The translations under genes and the position numbers were made by a program. A stretch of DNA of 64,000 nt from Modestobacter sp. VKM Ac-2985 (GTDB taxonomy: Bacteria; Actinomycetota; Actinomycetes; Mycobacteriales; Geodermatophilaceae). Numbering within the stretch: position 1 is the stretch's first letter; each line of letters begins with the position of its first letter. The notes under the pieces are model-generated. The model searched no databases. It was not told where the DNA came from and worked only from the letters and a program-made list of their open reading frames with translations. Shown piece after piece: positions 55,293-63,802 of the stretch. The stretch spans positions 1,269,613-1,333,612 of the forward strand of contig NZ_JAPVBI010000001.1 in the NCBI RefSeq assembly GCF_026967925.1. The letters are read 5' to 3'.

Positions 55293-56168
55293 GTGCGCCC
55301 TCCTGCCCGTCGCAGCGACGACTCCGACGTGATCCGGGCCCGGCTGCGGGCGCTGCTGGCCGAGGGGCAGCACGGCGGCGGCTGGGTCCCCGACACCGGC
55401 GAGCCGGACGAGCTCCCCGGCGACGACGGCGACTGGCCGGCCGACGAGGACGACCGCACGACCCAGCCCGTCGAGCCCGTGCACCTGCCCGCCGGGCTGG
55501 GCCGGCACCGCGCACCCGGGCGGGCCACCCGCGTCGACCCCGGCCGTCCCGGCGCCTGGGCGTTGTGGACGGTCGCGGTGGTGGCGGCCGTCCTGGTCGT
55601 CGGCTGGACGTGGATCGGCCGCCCGGTCGTCGACCAGGTGCCGGCTGCTGCGTCCAGCGGCGCTCCGGCCGCGTCGGTGGCCGCACCGTCGTCCACCTCG
55701 GCCGGCCGCGCACCCGCGGGGGAGGCTCCTGAGGGCGCGGGGGCCGGCACGGTCGTGGTGTCGGTCGTCGGGCTGGTCGGCGCCCCGGGGCTGGTCACCC
55801 TGCCGGCCGGTGCGCGGGTGGCCGATGCGCTGGCGGCGGCCGGCGGGCTGCTGCCCGAGGCCGACCCGGCGTCGGTGAACGCCGCAGCCGTGGTCAGCGA
55901 CGGCCAGCAGATCGCCGTCGGGGTGCCCGGGGCGGTGCAGGGCACAGGCGGCCCGGAGGCGGCGGGAGCAGCCGGGGCCGTGCTCGACCTGAACACGGCG
56001 ACCGTGGCGGAGCTGGACGCACTGCCGGGGATCGGCCCCGTGCTCGCCCAGCGGATCGTCGACCACCGCGCCGCCCACGGGCCGTTCGCCAACGTCGACC
56101 GGCTGGACGACGTCAGCGGCATCGGCCCGGCGATCTTCGCCGAGCTGGCCGCGCGGGTGCGGGTCTGA
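55293..56168 (+). CDS. comEA: ComEA-like DNA-binding protein (helix-hairpin-helix)
   Basis: A 291-residue membrane protein. A cytoplasmic acidic N-terminus, one membrane segment (ALWTVAVVAAVLVVGW, about 86-105), a linker, a SLBB-like domain (VVVSVVGLVGAPGLVTLPAG), and a C-terminal helix-hairpin-helix pair (LDLNTATVAELDALPGIGPV, VDRLDDVSGIGPAI). It binds incoming double-stranded DNA outside the membrane and passes it to ComEC, encoded 2 nt downstream. GTG 55293 is chosen because TAGCGT ends 7 nt upstream. Confidence 0.92.
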   Translation: MRPPARRSDDSDVIRARLRALLAEGQHGGGWVPDTGEPDELPGDDGDWPADEDDRTTQPVEPVHLPAGLGRHRAPGRATRVDPGRPGAWALWTVAVVAAVLVVGWTWIGRPVVDQVPAAASSGAPAASVAAPSSTSAGRAPAGEAPEGAGAGTVVVSVVGLVGAPGLVTLPAGARVADALAAAGGLLPEADPASVNAAAVVSDGQQIAVGVPGAVQGTGGPEAAGAAGAVLDLNTATVAELDALPGIGPVLAQRIVDHRAAHGPFANVDRLDDVSGIGPAIFAELAARVRV

Positions 56169-56170
56169 CG

Positions 56171-59100
56171 ATGCCGCCGTCCGGTGCGGGACGGCCGGTC
56201 CACCGCGTGCAGACGACGGACCGGTGGTCCTGGCTCGACCTGCGCCTCGTGCCTCCTGCACTCAGCGTGTGGGTGCTGACCCTGCTGGCACCCCACCTGC
56301 CCGTCGGCCTCCTCCTCGCCCTCGCGGCGGCCTCGGCCCTGGGCGCCGCCGCCCTGCTGCTGGCCGGCCGGTCCCACCGGGCAGTCGTGCGCCGGCAGGT
56401 CGCGGCGCGCGGGGTCGTCATCGGCTGCCTGGCCGCGGTCACCGTGACCGGAGCCACCTCGGCGGTCCGGGCCCAGGCGCGAGCGGCCGCACCCCTGCTG
56501 GCGTTCGCCGACCGCGGTGCCGTCGTCGAGGTGTTCCTGGAGCTGACCGACGACCCGCGACCGGTGGCCGGCGCCGGGGCAGCTCGGGTGCTCGTGCACG
56601 GGAAGGCCTCCCCGGCGGCGGACCGGACGGGTGGCGACCCGGTGCTGCTCTTCGGCGCCGCGGAGGAGTGGGCCGGGCTGCTCCCCGGTCAGTCGGTCCG
56701 GCTCCACGTCCTGGTCCGGCCGGCGGAGCCGGGGGACGACGTCGTGGCGGTGCTGTCCGCGCGCTCGCCACCCGACCCGGAGGGTGGGCCGGGCGTGGTG
56801 CAGGACGTGGCCGGGTCCCTGCGCACCGGGCTGGCCGAGTCGGCTGCCCGGACCCTGCCCGACCGCGCCGCCGGGCTGCTTCCCGGACTGGTGGTGGGGG
56901 ACACCAGTGCCATGGACCCAGCGCTGGTCGAGGAGTTCCGGCGGGCAGGCCTGGCCCACCTGACGGCCGTCTCGGGGGCCAACGTGGCGATCGTGGTGGG
57001 CCTGGTGCTGTGGCCGCTGCGGGCCCGGGCCGTCGACCGGCGGTGGCAGGCGCTGGCCGCGGCGCTGGCGATCGTGGGGTTCGTCGTGCTCGCCCGTCCG
57101 GGGGCCAGCGTGCTGCGGGCTGCGGCGATGGGCGCGGTGGCCGTGCTGGCGCTGGCCTCCGGCCGGGCCCGTGCCGCGGTGCCGGCGCTGGCGGCCACCG
57201 TGCTGGTGCTGCTGCTCCTCTCGCCCGGGCTGGCCAGCGACGTCGGGTTCGCCCTGTCGGTCTCGGCCACGGCGGCGATCGTGCTGCTGGCCCCGGGGTG
57301 GTCCCGGGCGCTCCGCCGGCACCGTGCGCCCCGGCCCGTGGCCGACGCCGTGGCGGTCAGTGCGGCCGCAGGCCTGGCCACCGCACCGCTGGTGGCCGGC
57401 CTCGCCGGGCTGGTCAGCCTGGTGTCCCTGCCGGCCAACCTGCTGGCGGCACCAGCGGTGCCGCCGGCGACCGTGCTGGGCGTGCTGGCCGCCCTGGTGT
57501 CGCCCGCAGCGCCCGGGCTGGCCGACGTGCTCACCTGGCTGGCCGGCTGGCCGGTGCGCTGGCTGGTCGTCGTCGCCGAGCGCGCCACGGCGGTGCCCGA
57601 CGGCACCACCGGCTGGCCGGCCGGCACCCGGGGTGCGGTCCTGCTCGCGGTGCTCCTCGCCGTCGTGGTCTGGACGCTGTGGCGGTGGCCCCGGCTGCGT
57701 CCGCTGGCGGTGGCCGCGCTCCTGGGCGTCGTGCTGGTCGGTTGGCCGTTGCGCCAGGCCGGCCGGGGGTGGCCGCTGACCGACACGGTCGTGGTGGCCT
57801 GCGACGTCGGCCAGGGCGATGCGCTCGTGCTGCCGACCGGTCCGGGCGAGGCGGTGCTGGTCGACGCGGGTCCGGATCCTGCGCTCGTCGACGGCTGCCT
57901 GCGCCGACTGGGGGTCGACCGCCTGCCGCTGGTCCTCCTCTCGCACCTGGACGCCGACCACGTGGGCGGGCTGGCCGGTGCCCTGGCCGGGCGGGACGTC
58001 GGGGAGGTGGCCACCGGGGCGTTGACGCCCGACGACGAACGGGTGCCCCGGCTGGAGCGGGCCGTGGCCGAGGCCGGTGCGCGGCGCGTCGTCCTGCGGC
58101 CGGGGGACCGGCGCACGGTGGGCAGCGCCGGCTTCGAGGTGCTCGCCCCCGATCCGGCCGAGGCCGTCGCCGGGGCCGAGCCGAACGACCTCAGCCTCGT
58201 CGTGCGGGCCACCCAGCGGGGCGTGCGGGTGCTGCTCACCGGCGACCTCGGCGCGGAGGCGGAGGCGCGCCTGGTGGCGGCCGGCCTCGACCTGGGCGCC
58301 GACGTGTTCAAGGTGCCGCACCACGGCAGCGCGGACGCCGATCCCGGGTTCCTCGGTGCCAGCGGGGCGGTCGTCGCGCTGATCTCGGTGGGAGCCGACA
58401 ACAGCTACGGCCACCCGACCCGGCGGCTGCTGGACTGGTTGGCCGACGCGGGGATGCGCACCTACCGCACCGACCGGGACGGTGACGTCGCGGTGGTGGG
58501 CCGGGCGGGGGAGTGGGGGGTGGCGGTGCGGGGACCGGACGCCTCGCTGCGCGCCGGCGCGGGAGCCCAGCCACTGGAGCCGAGGCGGCCGGGTGCGGTG
58601 GCGACCCGGTCCCGGCGGCGCCCCGATCCTGTCGGCGCGCCGTGGCAGCATGGGCCCGTGGCAACCGCAGCACCTCCGGCACCGACCTCCCGGCTCCGGG
58701 TCGTGGTGGGCGAGGAGGAGCTGCTGCGCGCCCGAGCCGTCTCCGCCGTGCGCGCGGCGGTCCGCGAGCGCCACCCCGACAGCGAGGAGCACGAGCTGCC
58801 GGCAGCCGGCCTGGCGGTGGGCCAGCTGGCCGACGTGCTGGCACCCTCCCTGTTCGGTGGGCACCGGCTGGTCGTCGTCACCGGGGCGCAGGAGTCCGCG
58901 GCGGCGCTGGCCGACTCCCTGGTGAGCTACACCAAGGAGCCCGACCCGGAGCTCACGCTGGTCGTCGTCCACTCCGGCGGGAAGCGGAACGAGGCGCTGC
59001 TGAAGGCGTTCAAGGCAGCCGGGGCGGCGGTCGACGAGTGCCCGAAGATCAGCTCGGCGGGGGAGCGGGTCGCCTTCGTGCGCAACGAGGTGCGGTTCGC

Positions 59101-59662
59101 CGGCGGCAAGATCACCCCCGACGCGGTGACCGCGTTGCTGGAGGCGGTGGGCAACGACCTCCGCGGGCTCTCCGCGGCCGCCAGCCAGCTCGTGTCGGAC
59201 TTCGGTGGGGTCATCGACGCCGACGCCGTCGCCCGCTTCCACCGGGGCCAGGCCGAGGTCACCGGGTTCACCGTCGCCGAACGGGTGCTGGTCGGGGACA
59301 TGGCCGGCTCGGTGGAGATGCTGCGCTGGGCGCTGGACCGCGGGGTGGCCCACGTGCTGATCGCCGACGCGCTGGCCGACGGGGTGCGCACCGCCGCCCG
59401 GGTCGCCTCGCTGAACACCACGAACATCGGCGAGCTGGCCCGCCAGCTCAAGCTCCCGCCGTGGAAGGTGAAGAAGGCGCAGGCCCAGGCGCGGGGCTGG
59501 AGCATCGACGCGCTGCAGAAGGCGATCGGGGTGGCCGCCGAGCTCAACGCCGACGTGAAGGGCGCCGCCGCCAGCGCCGACTACGCGCTGGAACGAGCGA
59601 TCCGCCGGATGGTGGGCATCCGCGCGGCCGCGGCCGGTGGGCGGGCTCGCGCCCTCCGCTGA
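56171..59662 (+). CDS. comEC: ComEC/Rec2 DNA-uptake channel; frame runs on into holA
   Basis: From ATG 56171 the frame stays open for 1163 codons. Residues 1-800 are ComEC: N-terminal membrane segments, an OB-like loop, the competence domain with HLTAVSGANVAIVVGLVLWP, and a C-terminal metallo-beta-lactamase domain (VACDVGQGDALVLPTGPGEA, LSHLDADHVGGL, KVPHHGSADADPGFL). ComEC forms the inner-membrane channel for single-stranded DNA in transformation. ComEC normally ends near residue 800 (EWGVAVRG), but here no stop codon occurs before the in-frame HolA start at residue 830. So this is either a real fusion, or a lost stop/indel with HolA made from its own internal start. Confidence 0.88.
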   Translation: MPPSGAGRPVHRVQTTDRWSWLDLRLVPPALSVWVLTLLAPHLPVGLLLALAAASALGAAALLLAGRSHRAVVRRQVAARGVVIGCLAAVTVTGATSAVRAQARAAAPLLAFADRGAVVEVFLELTDDPRPVAGAGAARVLVHGKASPAADRTGGDPVLLFGAAEEWAGLLPGQSVRLHVLVRPAEPGDDVVAVLSARSPPDPEGGPGVVQDVAGSLRTGLAESAARTLPDRAAGLLPGLVVGDTSAMDPALVEEFRRAGLAHLTAVSGANVAIVVGLVLWPLRARAVDRRWQALAAALAIVGFVVLARPGASVLRAAAMGAVAVLALASGRARAAVPALAATVLVLLLLSPGLASDVGFALSVSATAAIVLLAPGWSRALRRHRAPRPVADAVAVSAAAGLATAPLVAGLAGLVSLVSLPANLLAAPAVPPATVLGVLAALVSPAAPGLADVLTWLAGWPVRWLVVVAERATAVPDGTTGWPAGTRGAVLLAVLLAVVVWTLWRWPRLRPLAVAALLGVVLVGWPLRQAGRGWPLTDTVVVACDVGQGDALVLPTGPGEAVLVDAGPDPALVDGCLRRLGVDRLPLVLLSHLDADHVGGLAGALAGRDVGEVATGALTPDDERVPRLERAVAEAGARRVVLRPGDRRTVGSAGFEVLAPDPAEAVAGAEPNDLSLVVRATQRGVRVLLTGDLGAEAEARLVAAGLDLGADVFKVPHHGSADADPGFLGASGAVVALISVGADNSYGHPTRRLLDWLADAGMRTYRTDRDGDVAVVGRAGEWGVAVRGPDASLRAGAGAQPLEPRRPGAVATRSRRRPDPVGAPWQHGPVATAAPPAPTSRLRVVVGEEELLRARAVSAVRAAVRERHPDSEEHELPAAGLAVGQLADVLAPSLFGGHRLVVVTGAQESAAALADSLVSYTKEPDPELTLVVVHSGGKRNEALLKAFKAAGAAVDECPKISSAGERVAFVRNEVRFAGGKITPDAVTALLEAVGNDLRGLSAAASQLVSDFGGVIDADAVARFHRGQAEVTGFTVAERVLVGDMAGSVEMLRWALDRGVAHVLIADALADGVRTAARVASLNTTNIGELARQLKLPPWKVKKAQAQARGWSIDALQKAIGVAAELNADVKGAAASADYALERAIRRMVGIRAAAAGGRARALR
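58658..59662 (+). CDS. holA: DNA polymerase III subunit delta
   Basis: If translated from the GTG at 58658, a 334-residue protein, the normal size for delta: LRVVVGEEELLRARAVSAVR, LFGGHRLVVVTGAQES, CPKISSAGERVAFVRNEVRF, LLEAVGNDLRGLSAAASQL and PPWKVKKAQAQARGWS are the conserved blocks. It opens the sliding clamp in the clamp loader. It is in the same frame as comEC with no intervening stop. CAGCAT ends 6 nt before the GTG, a weak match to the leaderless -10 pattern. The comEC-holA-rpsT order is common in bacteria. Confidence 0.92.
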   Translation: MATAAPPAPTSRLRVVVGEEELLRARAVSAVRAAVRERHPDSEEHELPAAGLAVGQLADVLAPSLFGGHRLVVVTGAQESAAALADSLVSYTKEPDPELTLVVVHSGGKRNEALLKAFKAAGAAVDECPKISSAGERVAFVRNEVRFAGGKITPDAVTALLEAVGNDLRGLSAAASQLVSDFGGVIDADAVARFHRGQAEVTGFTVAERVLVGDMAGSVEMLRWALDRGVAHVLIADALADGVRTAARVASLNTTNIGELARQLKLPPWKVKKAQAQARGWSIDALQKAIGVAAELNADVKGAAASADYALERAIRRMVGIRAAAAGGRARALR

Positions 59663-59667
59663 CGCCC

Positions 59668-59718
59668 CGACCGGATCACCGTCGCGACCGGATCACCGCC
59701 CCGACCGGGTCACCGGCT
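59668..59718 (+). repeat. Three tandem 17-bp repeats after holA
   Basis: Three units of 17 bp at exact 17-bp spacing, each beginning CGACCGGRTCACCG (59668, 59685, 59702). Noncoding. Confidence 0.85.
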
Positions 59719-59765
59719 CGGTTCTTGGAGGCGAACCGGCCTCGGTGGAGGGCCACAGACGCGAG

Positions 59766-59794
59766 GAGCCCCCTCCCGTGCAGGGAGGGGGCTC
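59766..59794. terminator. Bidirectional terminator between holA and rpsT
   Basis: GAGCCCCCTCCC and GGGAGGGGGCTC form a perfect 12-bp stem with a 5-nt loop, with partial pairing outside. It lies 20 bp beyond the rpsT stop on the convergent side. Confidence 0.85.
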
Positions 59795-59814
59795 GTCGCG
59801 GAGCGGTGCGCAGC

Positions 59815-60075
59815 TCAGAGGCTGGCGACCTTCTTGGCCAGCGCCGACTTGCGGTTGGCGGCCTGGTTCTTGTGGATGACGCCCTTGCTGGCGGCCTTGT
59901 CCAGGGCCTTCGAGGCCGTCGCGAGGGCGGCCTCGGCCGCGGCCTTGTCCCCGGCGTCGGCGGCCGTGCGGAAACGCCGGACCTGCGTCTTCAGGGCGGA
60001 GCGGACAGCGACGTTGCGCTGACGAGCGATCTCGTTCGTCTTGATCCGCTTGATCTGGGACTTGATGTTCGCCAC
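59815..60075 (-). CDS. rpsT: Small ribosomal subunit protein bS20
   Basis: An 86-residue, Lys/Arg/Ala-rich helical protein: [20 protein letters not shown] at the start, [20 protein letters not shown] at the end. It binds 16S rRNA early in 30S assembly. GTG at 60075 gives the family length. Candidate promoter on the minus strand: TTGGGG (60190-60185), 18-bp spacer, TATCTT (60166-60161), giving an approximately 80-nt leader, where S20 autocontrol could act. Confidence 0.97.
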   Translation of the reverse strand: MANIKSQIKRIKTNEIARQRNVAVRSALKTQVRRFRTAADAGDKAAAEAALATASKALDKAASKGVIHKNQAANRKSALAKKVASL

Positions 60076-60287
60076 GCGTGAGCCTCGGATGTGTCGCAGG
60101 GAGGTGTACTTCTGACAGTGCGTCCACGGCACAACGAAGCGCAGCGCGGACCGGCTTGCAAAGATACCAGCCCGCCGCCCCACACCCCAACCGGTGCAGG
60201 CCCGCTCCGGCCCGGCACAGCCGCGCGCGACGTCGTCGCCGGGCAATCGTCCTGTCCGGGCGCAGTCCGTGGGACGATGGGCGCACT
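60076..60287. promoter_or_regulatory. Divergent rpsT / lepA intergenic region
   Basis: 212 bp. Holds the rpsT promoter (TATCTT at 60166-60161, minus strand) and leader. On the lepA side I see only a weak GGGACG purine stretch before the GTG and no good -10 box. Confidence 0.45.
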
Positions 60288-62135
60288 GTGACGACTCCTG
60301 CATCCACCGATCCCGCCCGGATCCGGAACTTCTGCATCATCGCCCACATCGACCACGGCAAGTCGACGCTGGCCGACCGCATGCTCGAGGTGACCGGGCT
60401 CGTCGAGGGGCGCAACATGCGCGCCCAGTACCTCGACCGGATGGACATCGAGCGCGAACGCGGCATCACCATCAAGGCGCAGAACGTCCGCCTGCCCTGG
60501 ACGCCCCGCAGCGGCGAGGACACGAGCACCGAGTTCGTGCTCGACATGATCGACACCCCGGGCCACGTCGACTTCACGTACGAGGTGTCCCGCTCGCTCG
60601 CCGCTTGCGAGGGCGCCGTCCTGCTGGTCGACGCCGCTCAGGGCATCGAGGCTCAGACGCTGGCCAACCTGTACCTGGCGCTGGAGAACGACCTCGCGAT
60701 CATCCCGGTGCTCAACAAGATCGACCTGCCCGCGGCACAGCCGGAGAAGTACGCCGCCGAGATCGCCCACATCATCGGTTGCGACCCCGACGACGTGCTG
60801 CGGGTCAGCGGCAAGACCGGCCAGGGCGTGCCGGAGCTGCTCGACCGGATCGTGCAGGAGGTCCCCGCGCCGACCGGTGCCGACGAGGGCCCCGCCCGCG
60901 CGATGATCTTCGACTCCGTCTACGACATCTACCGCGGCGTCATCACCTACGTCCGGGTCGTCGACGGCCGGATCTCCGCCCGCGACAAGATCAAGATGAT
61001 GTCGACCGGTGCCACGCACGAACTGCTGGAGATCGGCGTCATCTCCCCGGAGCCCAAGCAGGTGGACAGCCTGGGGGTCGGCGAGGTCGGCTACTTCATC
61101 ACCGGGGTGAAGGACGTCCGCCAGTCCCGCGTCGGGGACACCGTCACCCTCCAGCACAAGCCGGCCGCCGAGTCGATCGGCGGCTACCGCGACCCGAAGC
61201 CGATGGTCTACTCCGGCCTGTACCCGATCGACGGCAGCGACTACCCGCTGCTGCGCGAGGCGCTGGACAAGCTGCTGCTCAACGACGCCGCGCTGACCTA
61301 CGAGCCCGAGACGTCGGCGGCCCTGGGCTTCGGCTTCCGGGTCGGCTTCCTCGGCCTGCTGCACCTGGAGATCGTCCGCGAGCGGCTGGAGCGCGAGGCC
61401 GGCATCAGCCTCATCTCCACCGCGCCCAACGTGGTCTACCGGGTGATCATGGAAGACGGCTCCGAGGTCACCGTGACCAACCCGAGCGACTGGCCCAGCG
61501 GCAAGATCGGCACGATCTACGAGCCGATCGTCAAGGCCACGATCATCGCGCCGAGCGACTACACCGGCGTGATCATGGAGCTCTGCCAGGGACGCCGCGG
61601 GCAGCTCGGCGGCATGGACTACCTGTCCGAGTCGCGGGTCGAGCTCCGCTACACGCTGCCCCTCGGCGAGATCATCTTCGACTTCTTCGACGCGCTGAAG
61701 TCCCGCACCCGCGGCTACGCGAGCCTGGACTACGCCGAGGCCGGCGAGCAGGAGTCCAAGCTGGTGAAGGTCGACATCCTGCTGCAGGGAGAGGCCGTCG
61801 ACGCGTTCTCCGCGATCGTGCACACCGACAAGGCGTACAGCTACGGCGTGCTGATGGCCGGCAAGCTGCGCGAGCTCATCCCACGCCAGCAGTTCGAGGT
61901 GCCGATCCAGGCCGCCGTCGGTTCCCGGGTGATCGCCCGCGAGACGGTCCGCGCGATCCGCAAGGACGTGCTGGCCAAGTGCTACGGCGGTGACATCACC
62001 CGTAAGCGGAAGCTGCTGGAGAAGCAGAAGGAGGGCAAGAAGCGGATGAAGATGGTCGGCCGCGTCGAGGTCCCCCAGGAGGCCTTCGTGGCCGCGCTCT
62101 CCACCAACGAGTCCACCGCCAGCAAGCCCAAGTGA
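60288..62135 (+). CDS. lepA: Elongation factor 4 (LepA GTPase)
   Basis: A 615-residue translational GTPase: G1 [26 protein letters not shown]3 DTPGHVDF, G4 NKIDLPAA, domains II and III, and the LepA-specific C-terminal domain ending [37 protein letters not shown]. It binds ribosomes and affects initiation or back-translocation. GTG 60288 gives [20 protein letters not shown]. Its stop overlaps the MOSC gene's GTG by 4 bp. Confidence 0.97.
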   Translation: MTTPASTDPARIRNFCIIAHIDHGKSTLADRMLEVTGLVEGRNMRAQYLDRMDIERERGITIKAQNVRLPWTPRSGEDTSTEFVLDMIDTPGHVDFTYEVSRSLAACEGAVLLVDAAQGIEAQTLANLYLALENDLAIIPVLNKIDLPAAQPEKYAAEIAHIIGCDPDDVLRVSGKTGQGVPELLDRIVQEVPAPTGADEGPARAMIFDSVYDIYRGVITYVRVVDGRISARDKIKMMSTGATHELLEIGVISPEPKQVDSLGVGEVGYFITGVKDVRQSRVGDTVTLQHKPAAESIGGYRDPKPMVYSGLYPIDGSDYPLLREALDKLLLNDAALTYEPETSAALGFGFRVGFLGLLHLEIVRERLEREAGISLISTAPNVVYRVIMEDGSEVTVTNPSDWPSGKIGTIYEPIVKATIIAPSDYTGVIMELCQGRRGQLGGMDYLSESRVELRYTLPLGEIIFDFFDALKSRTRGYASLDYAEAGEQESKLVKVDILLQGEAVDAFSAIVHTDKAYSYGVLMAGKLRELIPRQQFEVPIQAAVGSRVIARETVRAIRKDVLAKCYGGDITRKRKLLEKQKEGKKRMKMVGRVEVPQEAFVAALSTNESTASKPK

Positions 62136-62785
62136 GCGGGCGGGTCAGCGCCGTCTGCGTCTCGGGTGCGGACCTGCTGCCGCTGCCCGACAAGCGCCCC
62201 AACCGCTCCGGCATCCGGAAGTCGCCGGTGGAGGGCCGGGTCGCCGTCCACCCCCTCGGGTTGGAGGGTGACGTCCAGGTCAACAAGAAGCACCACGGCG
62301 GCGAGGGCCAGGCGGTCTACGCCTATGCCCAGGAGGACGCCGACTGGTGGGTGGCCGAGCTGGGCCGGGAACTGCCGCCCGGCCGGTTCGGCGAGAACCT
62401 GCGGACCGTCGGCCTCGACCTGGTCGACGCCGTCATCGGTGAGCAGTGGCGGGTCGGGACGGCGCTGTTCCAGGTGACCGCCTGGCGCACCCCGTGCGCC
62501 AACTTCGCCCGCTACTGGGACGTGCCGGACCTGGTGAAGCGCTTCGCCGCCCGCGGTGCCACCGGCGCCTACCTGCGGGTGCTGGAGACCGGCGAGGTGG
62601 GGGCCGGTGACGCCGTCACGATCGTCTCCCGTCCCGACCACGGCGTCACGGTGGCCGGCGCGTTCCGGATCGTGATGACCGAGAAGCAGCGGCTGTCCGA
62701 GCTGACGCCGGTGCTGCCGTTCCTCCCGGACAAGGACCGGCCGGTGCTCGCCGCCAAGATCGATCGGGTCACCGCCCGGGCCTGA
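62132..62785 (+). CDS. MOSC-domain protein (YiiM-like)
   Basis: A 217-residue protein with the MOSC core: [20 protein letters not shown]-type strand, [36 protein letters not shown], and the conserved Cys in [16 protein letters not shown]-terminal 3-alpha-like extension follows. MOSC proteins handle sulfur or molybdenum cofactor; YiiM relatives reduce N-hydroxylated compounds with Moco. GTG start overlaps lepA (GTGA), and the gene is convergent with the oxidoreductase at 62788 with only 2 bp between stops. Confidence 0.9.
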   Translation: MSGRVSAVCVSGADLLPLPDKRPNRSGIRKSPVEGRVAVHPLGLEGDVQVNKKHHGGEGQAVYAYAQEDADWWVAELGRELPPGRFGENLRTVGLDLVDAVIGEQWRVGTALFQVTAWRTPCANFARYWDVPDLVKRFAARGATGAYLRVLETGEVGAGDAVTIVSRPDHGVTVAGAFRIVMTEKQRLSELTPVLPFLPDKDRPVLAAKIDRVTARA

Positions 62786-62787
62786 CC

Positions 62788-63753
62788 TCAGACCGTGAAG
62801 ACGATCTTCCCGGCGGTGCGGCCCTCGAGCATCCGGGCGAAGCCGTCCCGGGCCTGGGCCAGCGGCAGCTCGACGTCGATCTGCGGCCGCACCCCGGTGA
62901 TCCGGCACATCTGGATCAGGTCGTCGAGCTCGTCCCGGGTGCCCATCGTCGAGCCGATCACCGACAGCTGGGTGAAGAAGACCCGGTTCAGCTCGGCGCC
63001 GGGGTTGAAGCCGCTGGTCGCCCCGCAGGTCACCACGACGCCACCGGGCTTGAGGGACTTGATGCTGTGCGACCAGGTGGCCTCACCGACGGTCTCCATC
63101 ACGCCGTCCACCCGCTCGGGCAGCCGGGCGCCGGTCTCGAACGCCTGGTCCGCGCCGAGCGCGAGCGCCGCCGTCCGCTTCTCCTCGCTGCGACCGGTGA
63201 CCCAGACCCGGTAGCCGGCCGCGCTGCCGAGCTTGATCAGTGCTGTGGCCACCCCGCCGCTGGCCCCCTGCACGAGGACCGTCGACCCGGGGCGCAGCCC
63301 GGAGCGGACGAACAGCATCCGGTAGGCGGTCAGCCAGGCGGTGGGCAGGCAGGCGGCCTCCGCGAAGGAGAGCTCGGCCGGCTTGGGGACGACGTTGCGC
63401 CGCGGCACGACGACCTGCTCGGCGAGCGTCCCCTGGTGCACCTCCGACAGCAGCGAGCGCTTCGGGTCCATCGTCTCGTCGCCGGTCCAGCCGGGGGAGG
63501 TGAGGACCGCGTGCACGACCACCTCGTTGCCGTCGGCGTCGATCCCCGCTGCGTCGCAGCCCAGGATCATCGGCATCCGCTCGGCAGGCAGGCCGACGCC
63601 GCGCAGGCTGAACAGGTCGTGGTGGTTCAGCGAGGCGGCCTTCACCTGGACCGTCGTCCAGCCCTCAGGGGCCTCCGGCTCGGGCCGGTCACCGACCTCC
63701 AGCACGGAGAGCGGGTCCTCAGGGGCGGGGGTGGAGACGAAGGCAGCGAGCAT
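62788..63753 (-). CDS. Zinc-binding-dehydrogenase / quinone oxidoreductase-like protein
   Basis: A 321-residue MDR enzyme: VQVKAASLNHHDLFSLRGVG with the NHxD turn of QOR/zinc-free members, ILGCDAAGIDADGNEVVVHA, and the NAD(P) fold VLVQGASGGVATALIKLGSA with a basic TGRSEEKR after strand 2, favouring NADPH. Substrate unknown. ATG 63753; TAGCGT ends 6 nt upstream on the minus strand, predicting a leaderless mRNA. It lies downstream of, and in line with, selD but with its own promoter. Confidence 0.92.
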   Translation of the reverse strand: MLAAFVSTPAPEDPLSVLEVGDRPEPEAPEGWTTVQVKAASLNHHDLFSLRGVGLPAERMPMILGCDAAGIDADGNEVVVHAVLTSPGWTGDETMDPKRSLLSEVHQGTLAEQVVVPRRNVVPKPAELSFAEAACLPTAWLTAYRMLFVRSGLRPGSTVLVQGASGGVATALIKLGSAAGYRVWVTGRSEEKRTAALALGADQAFETGARLPERVDGVMETVGEATWSHSIKSLKPGGVVVTCGATSGFNPGAELNRVFFTQLSVIGSTMGTRDELDDLIQMCRITGVRPQIDVELPLAQARDGFARMLEGRTAGKIVFTV

Positions 63754-63802
63754 GAGCGGACGCTAACCGAGTACCGCCACCGCTGCGACGCGGGTCACCC
63801 CC

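Noticed and set aside
54998-59353. 1451-codon minus-strand open frame over comEA/comEC/holA
   Set aside because: Gln/Gly/Pro/Arg-rich antisense shadow; the plus strand encodes recognised domains throughout.
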